Shown piece by piece: positions 1-8,557 of a DNA stretch of 61,766 nucleotides (its first letter is position 1; every line of letters begins with the position of its first letter). Where the stretch lies: the NCBI GenBank assembly GCA_022769665.1, contig JALEIR010000018.1, positions 1 to 61,766 on the forward strand, written 5' to 3'. This DNA is from Lachnospiraceae bacterium. Lineage in GTDB: Bacteria; Bacillota; Clostridia; Lachnospirales; Lachnospiraceae. The translations under genes and the position numbers were made by a program. Under the pieces are notes generated by a model. It was not told where the DNA came from, searched no databases, and saw only the letters and a program-made list of their open reading frames with translations.

Positions 1-2
1 AT

Positions 3-1103
3 GACTATGAAGCAAGTGTTCTTGTATACTTAAATAGTAATACTGATTGGGGAGATATTATGATGATCCCAGTCGGATTGGAAAAAAATAAGGTTGGTGA
101 GTATTTTATTGCTCTTGGTACAGAGGATGTATTATCTCAGACATACAACTATACTGGGGCGTGGGCATATGATGGAAATATCTATGGCCTAGCTTCAACA
201 GGAAATGCTAATGGATTAATGTATAACAAAAAAGTCTTTGAAGATGCTGGTATTTCTGATCTTCCAAAGACTCCAGAACAGTTTATGGACGCTCTTTCTG
301 CAATTAGAAAGAATACAGATGCAATTCCGCTTTATACAAATTATGCGGACGAATGGCCAATGAGTTGCTGGGATGCGTATATGGGAATCAATGCAACTGG
401 TGATCCAACATATATCAATCAGGTTATTGTGCATACTGAGAACCCATTTGCTGATAATGGCGATGGAACCCATCCATATGCAGTCTATAAAATTCTTTAT
501 GATGCAGTCAATCAAGGACTTACAGAAGAAGACTATACTACAACAAGCGAGGCACTTTCTTACGGAATGCTTAATAATGGTGAGATTGGTGTATTAGCTT
601 TCCCTTCTTGGGGAGTTGTTCAAGCTATGGATGCAGGTGAGCATCCAGAAGATGTAGGCTTTATGCCGTTCCCTATTACTGTTGACGGAAAACAGTATGT
701 AAGCGTAAACGGTGACTATAGCTATGGCATTAATAAGAATTCTACAAATGATGAGCAGATTGCATCTATGATTTATATGAAGTGGCTTATCCATGAATCA
801 GGCTACGACTATGGCGAAGGTGGACTGGCAGTCTTGAAGTCTGGTAAAAGCCCAGAGTTTTATAGTGCATTAAGCGAATGTGAGTTTCTTGAGGATATTC
901 CGGCCTTGGCGGGTGAGGAGACATTCTTTGGCTCACTCAATACTGAAACAGGACTTCTGTTTAATGCTAATGGAAATGCAAAAGGACAGGATATTGTAGA
1001 GCATGCTTTTTTAAATGATAAGTCATTCGATGAAATCATGAACGAGTGGAACGAAAGATGGACCGCTGCTCAAAAGAAATATTCTATCGAAATTTCTAAA
1101 TAA
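3..1103 (+). CDS. Sugar ABC transporter substrate-binding protein, 5' partial
   Basis: The frame is open to the left edge, so about 366 residues are present and the true start lies outside the window; the ATG at 60 is an internal methionine. The product resembles family 1 extracellular solute-binding proteins that deliver oligosaccharides to ABC permeases: it has the typical GNANGLMYNKKVFEDAG stretch near residue 75, followed by an aromatic-rich ligand lobe and a C-terminal helix (FDEIMNEWNERW). The N-terminal lipoprotein signal is missing with the edge. A strong hairpin follows the stop codon, so the gene ends its transcript. The sugar cannot be read from the sequence. Confidence 0.85.
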   Translation, partial: DYEASVLVYLNSNTDWGDIMMIPVGLEKNKVGEYFIALGTEDVLSQTYNYTGAWAYDGNIYGLASTGNANGLMYNKKVFEDAGISDLPKTPEQFMDALSAIRKNTDAIPLYTNYADEWPMSCWDAYMGINATGDPTYINQVIVHTENPFADNGDGTHPYAVYKILYDAVNQGLTEEDYTTTSEALSYGMLNNGEIGVLAFPSWGVVQAMDAGEHPEDVGFMPFPITVDGKQYVSVNGDYSYGINKNSTNDEQIASMIYMKWLIHESGYDYGEGGLAVLKSGKSPEFYSALSECEFLEDIPALAGEETFFGSLNTETGLLFNANGNAKGQDIVEHAFLNDKSFDEIMNEWNERWTAAQKKYSIEISK

Positions 1104-1109
1104 TCAAAG

Positions 1110-1152
1110 CAACAGCGTCTCATAATATACAGTTGTGAGGCGCTGTTGTTAT
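1110..1152 (+). terminator. Rho-independent terminator after the binding protein
   Basis: A 13-bp stem (CAACAGCGTCTCA at 1110-1122 with TGAGGCGCTGTTG at 1136-1148, one G-U pair) starts 6 bases after the stop codon. The trailing U-tract is short. Confidence 0.7.
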
Positions 1153-1410
1153 ATGATAAACACCTTTGATTTGTTCCCGAGAACTATTGATAGTAGCCGG
1201 GACAGGAGCAGTCAGTCGATTTGTTTCCGAGAACGAACAGGAGGAATCTGACATCAATACTGTTTCCTCGTCCCAGGATGAAAGATTTGCACTATATTAC
1301 CGAGGTATCATCCGGGAACTTCTAAAAATAATAGATGGACACTTATTACAGTGAGGGAAGAATCTTGAAAGAAAAAACGATAGAAGAATTGTTGGCAGAG
1401 CTGATGCTGA

Positions 1411-1631
1411 CATGAAAACTTCGCACGGGCAGAAAAAATTGAGAGCATTATTGAAAATGAAAAAGGCGAAAAGTTGCTACAGCCACCGCGCTTTATGATA
1501 TTCACGGACGAGACACATCCGATGACGGTTGGCTTCATTGGGTGGCAGTTAAGCATGAATACCAGGGCAAGGGACTCTCAAAACCTTTTGAAAAGGAAAC
1601 ATTCAAATCTGTATTTTCGAGGCGATATTAA
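1411..1631 (+). pseudogene. GNAT acetyltransferase relic
   Basis: Two reading frames together give a GNAT-like C-terminal region. The first frame (1411-1470) reads ENFARAEKIESIIENEKGE and the second (from about 1470) reads VATATALYDIHGRD and then WLHWVAVKHEYQGKGLS, the acetyl-CoA binding motif A of GNAT enzymes. A one-base frameshift near 1470 separates them, stop codons lie upstream, and no start or N-terminal half was found. The region 1153-1410 holds nothing else I can recognise. The gene is judged dead; its substrate is unknown. Confidence 0.6.
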
Positions 1632-1632
1632 G

Positions 1633-2175
1633 ATGAATTTGTATCATTATTATGATAAAACTATTGGACCGTTCAAAAATTTATCAGACCTAGCCATTGA
1701 AGAGGCCAATAGAATACTTCGGGAAATAGCAATTACAAAACCCAATATGCAATGCGCAAAAAGAAGTTCTGATTATATGCAGGCAAGAGCGTATTACGAA
1801 GATATACTGAGAACAGAATTTAAAAAGAAAGGCGGATTAATATACAGACAAGCGCCACATTATATGGTAGTAGAGCATAGTCCATGGTTAAGTACTTGGT
1901 ATGAAAATAGTGCATATATTAAAATACCTATTGAAGAATTTGACTTAAGAACAATATCCTTCACATATGGAGATTCACATCCGACCTTTAGTGACAGAGT
2001 AAATGATGGGAAAGAGTATCGTAAGAAACTCTATACATATGAAGAAATATTGGAAGTTATAGAAAAGTACGGATTACCTCAAGACTGGAATGATGATGGA
2101 AGATATGGGCCTGAAAGATATATAGAAGCACATATTTGGAGCGATGATGTTATTTGTAAATACCTGACGGAATAG
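1633..2175 (+). CDS. Hypothetical protein, 180 aa
   Basis: An uninterrupted 180-residue protein starting MNLYHYYDKT, with GAGG about 10 bases upstream of the ATG. The same frame is open further upstream but that part overlaps the acetyltransferase relic and reads like noise, so the ATG at 1633 is preferred. The protein is soluble and rich in Tyr, Glu and Lys, with a conserved-looking centre (HYMVVEHSPWLSTWYENSAY) and a TFSDRVNDGKEYR segment. There is no signal peptide or membrane segment. I do not recognise a named family; its position beside a relic and an insertion sequence suggests accessory DNA. A strong palindromic terminator follows. Confidence 0.7.
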   Translation: MNLYHYYDKTIGPFKNLSDLAIEEANRILREIAITKPNMQCAKRSSDYMQARAYYEDILRTEFKKKGGLIYRQAPHYMVVEHSPWLSTWYENSAYIKIPIEEFDLRTISFTYGDSHPTFSDRVNDGKEYRKKLYTYEEILEVIEKYGLPQDWNDDGRYGPERYIEAHIWSDDVICKYLTE

Positions 2176-2224
2176 TATTCAAAAACCACACAGTGTTTAT
2201 GGCTGTGTGGCTTTTTTGAATACT
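2174..2224. terminator. Bidirectional terminator-like palindrome
   Basis: The core stem is CCACACAG (2186-2193) with CTGTGTGG (2203-2210), flanked by an A-run on the left and a T-run on the right. The flanks AGTATTC and GAATACT extend the palindrome, so it could stop transcription in both directions. Confidence 0.8.
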
Positions 2225-2235
2225 AACGGACCGGG

Positions 2236-2243
2236 CATGCTTG
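2236..2243 (+). repeat. Target-site duplication, left copy
   Basis: CATGCTTG directly abuts the left end of the IS66 element and is repeated exactly at 5047-5054. IS66 elements make 8-bp duplications. Confidence 0.9.
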
Positions 2244-2340
2244 GTAAGCGTCAAACCCCTCGCCTTAACTAAAGGCTAGTTTTATGGCATACTCTAAGAA
2301 AACCAAAAAATCTATGGAGTTTTTAGAGGAGGCTAAAACT

Positions 2341-2736
2341 ATGGACCAGTGTACTCACGAAGTTCGCTTACAGTATTGGAAAAACATCATCTCACAGTGT
2401 CAGGCAAGACCTGAAGGCCAGTCCGCCAAACAATGGCTGGCTGACAACGGCATCTGTGAACAGACTTATTATCTATGGCAACGCAAGATCCGCCGGTCTG
2501 CATATGAATTGATGCAGACTACTCATAGTGATCTTGTGGAGCCCAAAGAACAGAGCAAGATTTCTTTTGCCGAGATTCCTATTCCTCATCTTCATTCCAC
2601 GATGGAGGCGGCTTCTGTTGAGGCCTGCATCAGACCGGTGGCAGTCATCCGAACCGGATCCTGCTCTATTGCAATAGCAACCGATATTCCCGAAACGATT
2701 CTCGCTCAGATCTTGAAGGAGGTGTCGCATGCTTGA
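2341..2736 (+). CDS. tnpA: IS66 accessory protein TnpA
   Basis: This is the first gene of the IS66 element. The product has the typical N-terminal helix-turn-helix-like region (HEVRLQYWKNIISQC, then AKQWLADNGICEQTYYLWQ), which in this family is thought to bind the element's DNA. The ATG at 2341 is preferred because a textbook AGAGGAGG lies 8 bases upstream. An in-frame ATG at 2284 would add 19 residues but has only a weak ribosome binding site. The 131-residue length suits the family. Its stop overlaps the start of tnpB by 8 bases, implying translational coupling. Confidence 0.9.
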   Translation: MDQCTHEVRLQYWKNIISQCQARPEGQSAKQWLADNGICEQTYYLWQRKIRRSAYELMQTTHSDLVEPKEQSKISFAEIPIPHLHSTMEAASVEACIRPVAVIRTGSCSIAIATDIPETILAQILKEVSHA

Positions 2737-3085
2737 GGATGCTGCCGGAATTCGCAAGGTCGTTCTGGCATGTGGCACGGTTGATCTTCGCAAAGGAATC
2801 GATGGACTGGCGATGATCATCGGAGACAAGTACAAACAGAATCCTTTTGAGAAGGGAACGCTGTTTCTGTTCTGCGGTCAGCGTGCAGATAGAATCAAAG
2901 GATTGTTGTGGATGGGAACAGGTTTCCTGCTCCTATATAAACGTTTTGAGGATGGCAGACTGTCCTGGCCAAGAACTACACAGGAGGCTGCAGAACTTAG
3001 CGAAGAACAATTCCAATATCTGATGCTGGGGCTAAACCCTATGGATCCTAAAATCAAAGATGTAGATCCCCATAAAGTCTACTAA
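2729..3085 (+). CDS. tnpB: IS66 accessory protein TnpB
   Basis: A 118-residue protein of the IS66 Orf2 family. It shows the family pattern VDLRKGIDGLA near residue 17, GTLFLFCGQRADRIKGLLW in the middle and the FEDGRLSWP motif towards the C-terminus. It is required for transposition in IS66 relatives, though its biochemical role is unsettled. AGGAGG lies 7 bases before the ATG. The gene overlaps tnpA and is separated from tnpC by a long non-coding stretch, which is unusual for the family. Confidence 0.93.
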   Translation: MLEDAAGIRKVVLACGTVDLRKGIDGLAMIIGDKYKQNPFEKGTLFLFCGQRADRIKGLLWMGTGFLLLYKRFEDGRLSWPRTTQEAAELSEEQFQYLMLGLNPMDPKIKDVDPHKVY

Positions 3086-3365
3086 TGGTTGTGCAAAACG
3101 GAGAAATTTTTTTCTTGATTTTGCGCCCGGAAAACATCCTGAGGGAGCACATATCGGTGCCTCTTTAGGGACTTCGGAGCGGGCATATCAGCCATCCGAA
3201 AACAAAGGCTGCACCTTGAAAACTCTATATTTCCAAGCCCTATATAACGCTCCTGTCAAGCCAAAACATGTGGCAGAATGACGAACCGTTCTTGTGTCGA
3301 CATTCGCTTTTTCTCTGTTTTTCTGCTATAATGATCTCATAAACAGAGTTGAAAGGATGCCTCCT

Positions 3366-5003
3366 ATGTGCCAGAAATACACTCAGGAAGAACTGAATAA
3401 GATGGATCACCGGAGCAAGGATGATGTTATCTGTCAGATGCAGGATCGTCTTGATGATCTGGAGCATCGTTATGAGAATCTAATGGAGCAGATCCGCCTG
3501 GCAAACCAGGAACGTTTTGGACGGCATACCGAAAAACTGGACGAAATCGCCGGTCAGCTCTCGTTCTTTAACGAAGCAGAAGCTTCCTGTGATGAGCAGG
3601 CAGCGGAGCCTTCCATCGTTGATGTAGTAGAAACTTCCCTAAAACCGGCACGCAAACACAAGAAGAAGGGTCAGCGGGAGGAAGATCTGAAAGACTTTCC
3701 ACAGGAAGTCGTTTCCCATGATGTATCCAAAGAAGAACTGGATGCTCTCTATGGGGAAGGTAACTACAAAAGTATGCCGGATGAGATCTGCTGGCAGCTT
3801 CGTTTTGAACCTGCCAAATGGATCGCAGAAAAGCATGTCATTAAGGTGTATGTGGGAACGGACGGACTCCATCAGGATGAATTCCTTCGTGGCAATCATC
3901 CCCAAACCTTATACAGAGGCAGTATTGCAACGCCTTCCCTTCTTGCGGCGATCATTAACTCTAAGTATGTGAACAGCAATCCGTTGGATCGCATTTCTCG
4001 AGAGTTTCAGGCCAATGGGCTTTTCCTTTCAAAACAGACCATGTCCAACTGGACTGTATGGTCGGCTGAAAGATATTTTTCTAAGATCTACGAACAGATG
4101 AAGTCCATTCAGCTGAAGGCTCATGTCAATCAGTGTGATGAAACCCCTTTGGAAGTCATTCACGACGGAAGACCCGCAGGGAGCAAGAGTTATATGTGGG
4201 TTCATCTGACAGGAGAACTCAGTCCGGTTCCCAAGATCATTGTGTACGAGTATCAAAAGACCAGACACAGTGATCATCCCAAGGAGTACTACAAAAACTT
4301 CAGGGGAGTACTGATGACAGATGGTCTGGAACAGTACCACAAGCTTGCCCGAGAGCAGGATGGACTGATCAATGCCAACTGTCTTGCCCATGCAAGGCGC
4401 CACTTTGCAAATGCCATCAAGGCGATGAAGGACAGGTCCCCAGAGGGCATTAAGGCATCCGTTGCCTACAAGGCGCTGCTTCGTATCGGCACCATCTACG
4501 ATCTGGAAGGAAACCTGAAAGACCTTTCACCCGAAGAACGTCTGAAAGAAAGACAAACCTCGATCAAACCATTGGTGGAGGAATACTTTGCGTGGATCAA
4601 AGAAGTCTTTCGTCAGGGAATTGTTCTTCCCAAAAGTGAGACCGCCAAGGGAATCGCATACAGCCTGAATCAGGAGGAATACCTCAAGGTGTTCCTGTCA
4701 GACGGAGAGGTACCGATCGACGATTCAGCCAGCGAACGGGCACTCAGAAACTTTACGATTGGTCGAAAGAACTGGATGACCATCAACACAGTTCGAGGAG
4801 CCCAGGCGAGCGCAATCATCTACAGCGTTACAGAAACAGCCAGAGCAAACGGATTGAACGTGTACTACTACATCAGATATCTACTGAGCGAGATGATACT
4901 TCTCGTAGACGAAGAAGGAAATATAGGGCAATCAAAACTTGAACCACTTATGCCGTGGTCAAAAACCTTACCGCCTGATTGCTACAGTAAGCGTCGCAAC
5001 TAA
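3366..5003 (+). CDS. tnpC: IS66 DDE transposase TnpC
   Basis: The catalytic transposase. A coiled-coil N-terminus (about residues 15-45) is followed by the DDE core: likely catalytic residues are D258 (QCDETP), D319 (MTDGLEQY) and E457 (SASERALRNF), then the family's C-terminal segment. The zinc-finger region usual between the coiled coil and core lacks the CxxC pairs. The start at 3366 is chosen because AAAGG sits 9 bases upstream; ATGs at 3357 and further upstream are in frame but poorly placed. At 545 residues the protein is full length, so the element may still be active. Confidence 0.93.
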   Translation: MCQKYTQEELNKMDHRSKDDVICQMQDRLDDLEHRYENLMEQIRLANQERFGRHTEKLDEIAGQLSFFNEAEASCDEQAAEPSIVDVVETSLKPARKHKKKGQREEDLKDFPQEVVSHDVSKEELDALYGEGNYKSMPDEICWQLRFEPAKWIAEKHVIKVYVGTDGLHQDEFLRGNHPQTLYRGSIATPSLLAAIINSKYVNSNPLDRISREFQANGLFLSKQTMSNWTVWSAERYFSKIYEQMKSIQLKAHVNQCDETPLEVIHDGRPAGSKSYMWVHLTGELSPVPKIIVYEYQKTRHSDHPKEYYKNFRGVLMTDGLEQYHKLAREQDGLINANCLAHARRHFANAIKAMKDRSPEGIKASVAYKALLRIGTIYDLEGNLKDLSPEERLKERQTSIKPLVEEYFAWIKEVFRQGIVLPKSETAKGIAYSLNQEEYLKVFLSDGEVPIDDSASERALRNFTIGRKNWMTINTVRGAQASAIIYSVTETARANGLNVYYYIRYLLSEMILLVDEEGNIGQSKLEPLMPWSKTLPPDCYSKRRN

Positions 5004-5046
5004 GCGACGCTTAAATTTATCTTGAAGCGCACGTTTTGACGCTTAC

Positions 5047-5054
5047 CATGCTTG
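5047..5054 (+). repeat. Target-site duplication, right copy
   Basis: An exact copy of CATGCTTG found at 2236-2243, directly after the right inverted repeat of the IS66 element. Confidence 0.9.
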
Positions 5055-5180
5055 CATGAATAAATATCCCTACAAGCGTAAAGATGCCGGCAACCGGTTG
5101 TACATAGGTGCTGATGGAAATCTATTTATTCTCAAGAGAATATTTTGTTACGCGGGAAACAGGTGCCTTCGGGAAAATGA

Positions 5181-5209
5181 TTGAAACAAAAGAGAAGTTA
5201 AAATATAAT
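5181..5209 (+). promoter_or_regulatory. Sigma-A type promoter for the GH32 gene
   Basis: TTGAAA (5181-5186) and TATAAT (5204-5209) are separated by 17 bases, about 36 bases before the GH32 start. It lies outside the insertion sequence, so the hydrolase has its own promoter. Confidence 0.75.
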
Positions 5210-5245
5210 GGTAAATGAAGATTTCCCGGAAGGAGAGCATAATAC

Positions 5246-6355
5246 ATGAAATTCCAGTATCATTTTCAACCTCACAAGGGATGGATGAACGATCCCAACG
5301 GATTGTGCTGCTATAAAGGTCAGTACCATGCCTTCTTTCAGTACAATCCCTACGCTCCTGTTTGGGACAGTATGCATTGGGGGCATGCAGTCTCTGAGAA
5401 TTTGGTGACGTGGAAGCAGGTAGAAACGGCGCTGATACCGGAGGAAGCGTATGAGAATGCAGGCGGTTGCTTTTCGGGTTCGGCAATCGAAAAAGAGGAT
5501 ATGCTGTATTTATTTTATACGGCGGTTTCAAAAGAATACGGACAGGCACAGGCAACAGCCTCTTCCTCGGATGGTATTCATTTTGTAAAAAATGCAGATA
5601 ACCCGATCATTCCTTTTTTGCCGGGGCATAAGGCAGGGGAAACAAATCAGGATTTCCGTGATCCAAAGGTGTTTGAAGCCTTTGGAAGATATTATATGGT
5701 ATGCGGTTCTTGTCAGGGGCAGGAAGGGCAGATTCTGCTTTATTCTTCGGAAGATTTGGAGCATTGGAGGTTCGAGAATATCCTATATCGAAATAGTGAG
5801 TTCGGTGGGACTTTGGAGTGCCCGGATTTGTTCCGGCTGGCGGATAAATGGGTATTGATGTTTTCTGCCATGAAACCTAAGGTTGCATCAACAGTATTTG
5901 TAATCGGACAATTTGACGGGACAAATTTTCATGTTGAAAGAACAGTTTACAGCGAGTATGGCATTGATTTTTACGCGCCACAGACGTTTAGCGATTTCAA
6001 CAACAGAAGAATCATGATAGGCTGGTTTTATCACTGGAACAAACCACTGCCGCAGGGAGCGGAGGCAGCAGGTGCACTCAGCATTCCGAGGGAGCTTGCC
6101 TTAGCGGATGGAGTGATAAGAAATTATCCGGTAAAAGAGGCAAGGCATTTGCTTGTCAAAGAATGTAAATATGTGAAAACCAACGGAACGCTTCTGACTA
6201 TCTGTGACTTTGACGGAAATACGATTTACGAAAAAGATTTTTACGATGTAAATGGTATAAAAAGCTTTGAAAGTGTAGAGATATTGTTTGATCAAAAAGC
6301 AGTGGAAGTGTTTATCAACAAGGGTGCCGTTTCCGTTTCGCAGTGGTTAATTTAA
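5246..6355 (+). CDS. GH32 family beta-fructosidase (sucrose/fructan hydrolase)
   Basis: The enzyme hydrolyses terminal beta-fructosyl bonds in sucrose, sucrose-phosphate or short fructans. All three catalytic residues are visible: nucleophile D16 in WMNDPNG, transition-state stabiliser D139 in FRDPK and acid/base E191 in ECPD. There is no signal peptide, so it acts in the cytoplasm. At 369 residues it is shorter than most relatives (about 450-500); the five-bladed propeller looks complete but the C-terminal beta-sandwich is short. The end (AVSVSQWLI) lacks the usual final strands, so a late frameshift is possible. No fructose transporter or kinase is adjacent. Confidence 0.9.
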   Translation: MKFQYHFQPHKGWMNDPNGLCCYKGQYHAFFQYNPYAPVWDSMHWGHAVSENLVTWKQVETALIPEEAYENAGGCFSGSAIEKEDMLYLFYTAVSKEYGQAQATASSSDGIHFVKNADNPIIPFLPGHKAGETNQDFRDPKVFEAFGRYYMVCGSCQGQEGQILLYSSEDLEHWRFENILYRNSEFGGTLECPDLFRLADKWVLMFSAMKPKVASTVFVIGQFDGTNFHVERTVYSEYGIDFYAPQTFSDFNNRRIMIGWFYHWNKPLPQGAEAAGALSIPRELALADGVIRNYPVKEARHLLVKECKYVKTNGTLLTICDFDGNTIYEKDFYDVNGIKSFESVEILFDQKAVEVFINKGAVSVSQWLI

Positions 6356-6403
6356 GTGTGGCGGAGGAGCAGGCTTAGCTTTTTTGAAAAGGAGAAAATG
6401 AAC

Positions 6404-7045
6404 ATGAAAACAAGGGAAGAAGCCTTGAAATACGCATTGTCATTCCCTTTAGCATATCAGGAAGCCCCCTTTCATGACCCAAATTGGCAGCTGGTCAGAG
6501 TGAGGGGTAGCGGGAAAGCTTTTCTTTGGACGTATGAAAGGGACGGAGCTATCAATCTGAATGTGAAGGTGGACCCGGAATGGAGAGACTTTTGGAGAAA
6601 TGCATATGAGGCAGTGATACCGGGGTATCATCAAAACAAGGAGCATTGGAACACCATTATTCTGGATGGTTCCATCCCGGATAAAGAGGTGAAGCGGATG
6701 ATCGCGGAAAGCTATGATTTGGTTACAGACAGCCCGTCAAAGAGAATTTATGAATCGGTAAAGAAAATTCCCAAAGGGCATGTGGCAACCTACGGTCAAA
6801 TTGCGGAGATGGCAGGAGATAAGAAGATGGCCAGGGCCGTGGGCAATGCGCTTCATAAGAACCCGGACCCCGAGCATATTCCCTGCTTTCGGGTTGTGAA
6901 TGCAAAGGGAGAGCTGTCGGGAGAGTTTGCCTTCGGGGGAGCCGGTGCCCAGGCTAAGCTGCTGGAAGCAGAGGGCGTAGAGGTGACAGACGGAAAGGTT
7001 GACCTGAAGAAGTATGGTTTTTGCTCTTTTGCAATGCATAGCTGA
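6404..7045 (+). CDS. Fusion of YjbR/MmcQ-like domain and methylated-DNA-cysteine methyltransferase-like domain
   Basis: Residues 1 to about 105 resemble the MmcQ/YjbR family (small, CyaY-like fold, presumed DNA binding; NLNVKVDPEWRDFW). Residues 110-213 resemble the DNA-binding and catalytic domain of O6-alkylguanine transferases: KIPKGHVATYGQIAEMAG followed by IPCFRVV with the acceptor Cys161 present. Keeping that cysteine argues for true repair activity rather than an alkyltransferase-like sensor, although the usual PCHR histidine is Phe here. The ATG at 6404 is preferred (AGGAG 9 bases upstream); 6398 is possible. It follows the GH32 gene by 48 bases and may be co-transcribed. Confidence 0.88.
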   Translation: MKTREEALKYALSFPLAYQEAPFHDPNWQLVRVRGSGKAFLWTYERDGAINLNVKVDPEWRDFWRNAYEAVIPGYHQNKEHWNTIILDGSIPDKEVKRMIAESYDLVTDSPSKRIYESVKKIPKGHVATYGQIAEMAGDKKMARAVGNALHKNPDPEHIPCFRVVNAKGELSGEFAFGGAGAQAKLLEAEGVEVTDGKVDLKKYGFCSFAMHS

Positions 7046-7065
7046 ACTGTAAAATAAAAATTTTC

Positions 7066-7093
7066 TTGCGTTTTGTGGTTGTTTCACTATACT
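7066..7093 (+). promoter_or_regulatory. Promoter of the potABCD operon
   Basis: TTGCGT (7066-7071) and TATACT (7088-7093) are spaced by 16 bases, 45 bases before the potA start. No terminator is visible between the preceding gene and this site. Confidence 0.6.
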
Positions 7094-7138
7094 AAAATTA
7101 GTTGGCTGTTTGTAATTTACGTGGAGAGGAAATATAGG

Positions 7139-8557
7139 ATGGAAAACGCAGGCGTTAATTTGATTCAATTTGAACATATCAAAAAGGTTTTTGACGGCGA
7201 TACATTGGTGGTGGAAGATTTCAACTTAGAGGTAAAGAAGGGGGAATTTGTCACTTTCCTGGGGCCTTCCGGCTGCGGAAAGACTACCATCCTTCGTATG
7301 CTGGGAGGGTTTGAGATACCGACGGCCGGCAAGATACTGCTGAACGGTGAGGATATCAGTAAACTGCCGCCCTATGAGAGACCAATCAATACGGTGTTTC
7401 AAAAGTATGCATTGTTCCCCCATTTAAATGTTTATGACAATGTGGCTTTCGGACTGAAGCTGAAAAAAGTGGATAAGAAAACCATGGATGAGAAGGTCAG
7501 GCATGCGCTGGAGATTGTTGACCTGGAGGGCTTTGAGAAGCGAAGCATACAGACTCTGTCCGGCGGACAGCAGCAGCGAATTGCCATTGCCAGGGCAATT
7601 ATCAACGAGCCTGAGGTACTGCTTCTGGACGAGCCTTTGAGTGCGCTTGATTACAAAATGCGGAAGGAAATGCAGCTTGAGCTGAAAAATATGCACAAAA
7701 AGCTGGGTATTACCTTTATTTTTGTGACCCATGACCAGGAAGAAGCGCTGACCATGTCCGATAAGATTGTGGTGATGGCAGACGGTGAGATTCAGCAGAT
7801 AGGTACGCCCGAGGAGATTTACAATGAGCCGAAGAATCTGTTTGTGGCGGACTTTATCGGCGAGAGTAATATCTTTAAGGGAGAGATGGTGGGAACCAGA
7901 AAAGCAAGCTTCTGCGGGAGAGTGTTTGACTGCGTGGACGACTATGAGAAAAGTACAATCATTGATGCGGTAGTCAGACCGGAGGATGTAGAGCTTGTAC
8001 CGGAAGAGGAAGGAATGATTTCCGGTGAAATTTTGGCATCCGACTTTAAGGGAACCTTTTATATTGTAGCTGTACTGTCCGGGAAAAATGAGATAGAAGT
8101 GCATTCCCTGAAGTATTATGAGCCGGGTAGCAGAGTGGGCATCAACATTGCACCGGACAGCATCCATATTATTCCTTATGATACAAGCATCAACCATTAT
8201 GAGGGTGTTGTGGGCGAATATGTGGAGGGCGAAGGCCTGAGAGTATCTTTTGCCGATTTCGAGTGGTTTGTGAACCCGAAAGATATTTTCGGAGAGGGAG
8301 AAATTGTCGAGGGAGCAAGGGTAGAAGCTTCCTTTACACCTGACAATGCGGAAATCAGTGATGATGCGGAGGCAGGTGTTGTGACGGGAAATATCATTTC
8401 CTTCATCTATGTTGGTGACCATTATCGTTATACCGTGCGCAGTAAGTCGGAAGAGGACTATATTGTGGATGATGAAGATTTGTGGAATCAGGATGACTAT
8501 GTGTCCGTAAATATTCCGAAAAATAAAATGTCATACAGATTGGTGGGAGAGCAGTGA
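7139..8557 (+). CDS. potA: Spermidine/putrescine ABC transporter ATP-binding protein PotA
   Basis: The ATPase of a polyamine importer. Walker A GPSGCGKTT is at residues 42-50, the signature LSGGQQQR near 140 and Walker B LLLDEP ending near D164. The C-terminal part (about 240-472) is long and looks like two TOBE-type beta modules, making the protein about 120 residues longer than usual PotA. GGAGAGG lies upstream of the ATG at 7139. The stop overlaps the start of potB (TGATG), so potA to potD are translationally coupled. Family assignment rests on these motifs and on the linked PotBCD genes. Confidence 0.93.
   Translation: MENAGVNLIQFEHIKKVFDGDTLVVEDFNLEVKKGEFVTFLGPSGCGKTTILRMLGGFEIPTAGKILLNGEDISKLPPYERPINTVFQKYALFPHLNVYDNVAFGLKLKKVDKKTMDEKVRHALEIVDLEGFEKRSIQTLSGGQQQRIAIARAIINEPEVLLLDEPLSALDYKMRKEMQLELKNMHKKLGITFIFVTHDQEEALTMSDKIVVMADGEIQQIGTPEEIYNEPKNLFVADFIGESNIFKGEMVGTRKASFCGRVFDCVDDYEKSTIIDAVVRPEDVELVPEEEGMISGEILASDFKGTFYIVAVLSGKNEIEVHSLKYYEPGSRVGINIAPDSIHIIPYDTSINHYEGVVGEYVEGEGLRVSFADFEWFVNPKDIFGEGEIVEGARVEASFTPDNAEISDDAEAGVVTGNIISFIYVGDHYRYTVRSKSEEDYIVDDEDLWNQDDYVSVNIPKNKMSYRLVGEQ

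Larger units (their letters stand above)
2244..5046 (+). mobile_element. Complete IS66-family insertion sequence (2,803 bp)
   Basis: The left end begins GTAAGCGTCAAA and the right end is its exact inverted copy over 12 bases (5035-5046), the usual IS66 terminal sequence. Perfect 8-bp direct repeats flank it. Inside lie tnpA, tnpB and tnpC in the canonical order, all intact. About 280 non-coding bases separate tnpB and tnpC (3086-3365); there I see only an extended -10 (TGC-TATAAT, 3324-3332) that may drive tnpC. Confidence 0.95.

Noticed and set aside
60..62. ATG as start of the first gene
   Set aside because: The frame is open to the window edge with family-like sequence upstream, so this is an internal methionine of a truncated gene.
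1166..1354. Short plus-strand ORF of 62 codons
   Set aside because: It has no ribosome binding site or recognisable motif and lies in the decayed region before the acetyltransferase relic.
5056..5184. A 42-codon ORF (MNKYPYKRKDAGNR...) starting just right of the IS66 element
   Set aside because: There is no ribosome binding site, it ends inside the GH32 promoter, and it matches nothing I know; it may be the tail of a gene destroyed before the insertion.
7424..8422. Minus-strand ORF of 332 codons inside potA
   Set aside because: It is antisense to a well-supported ATPase, rich in His/Asn/Cys, and has no ribosome binding site.
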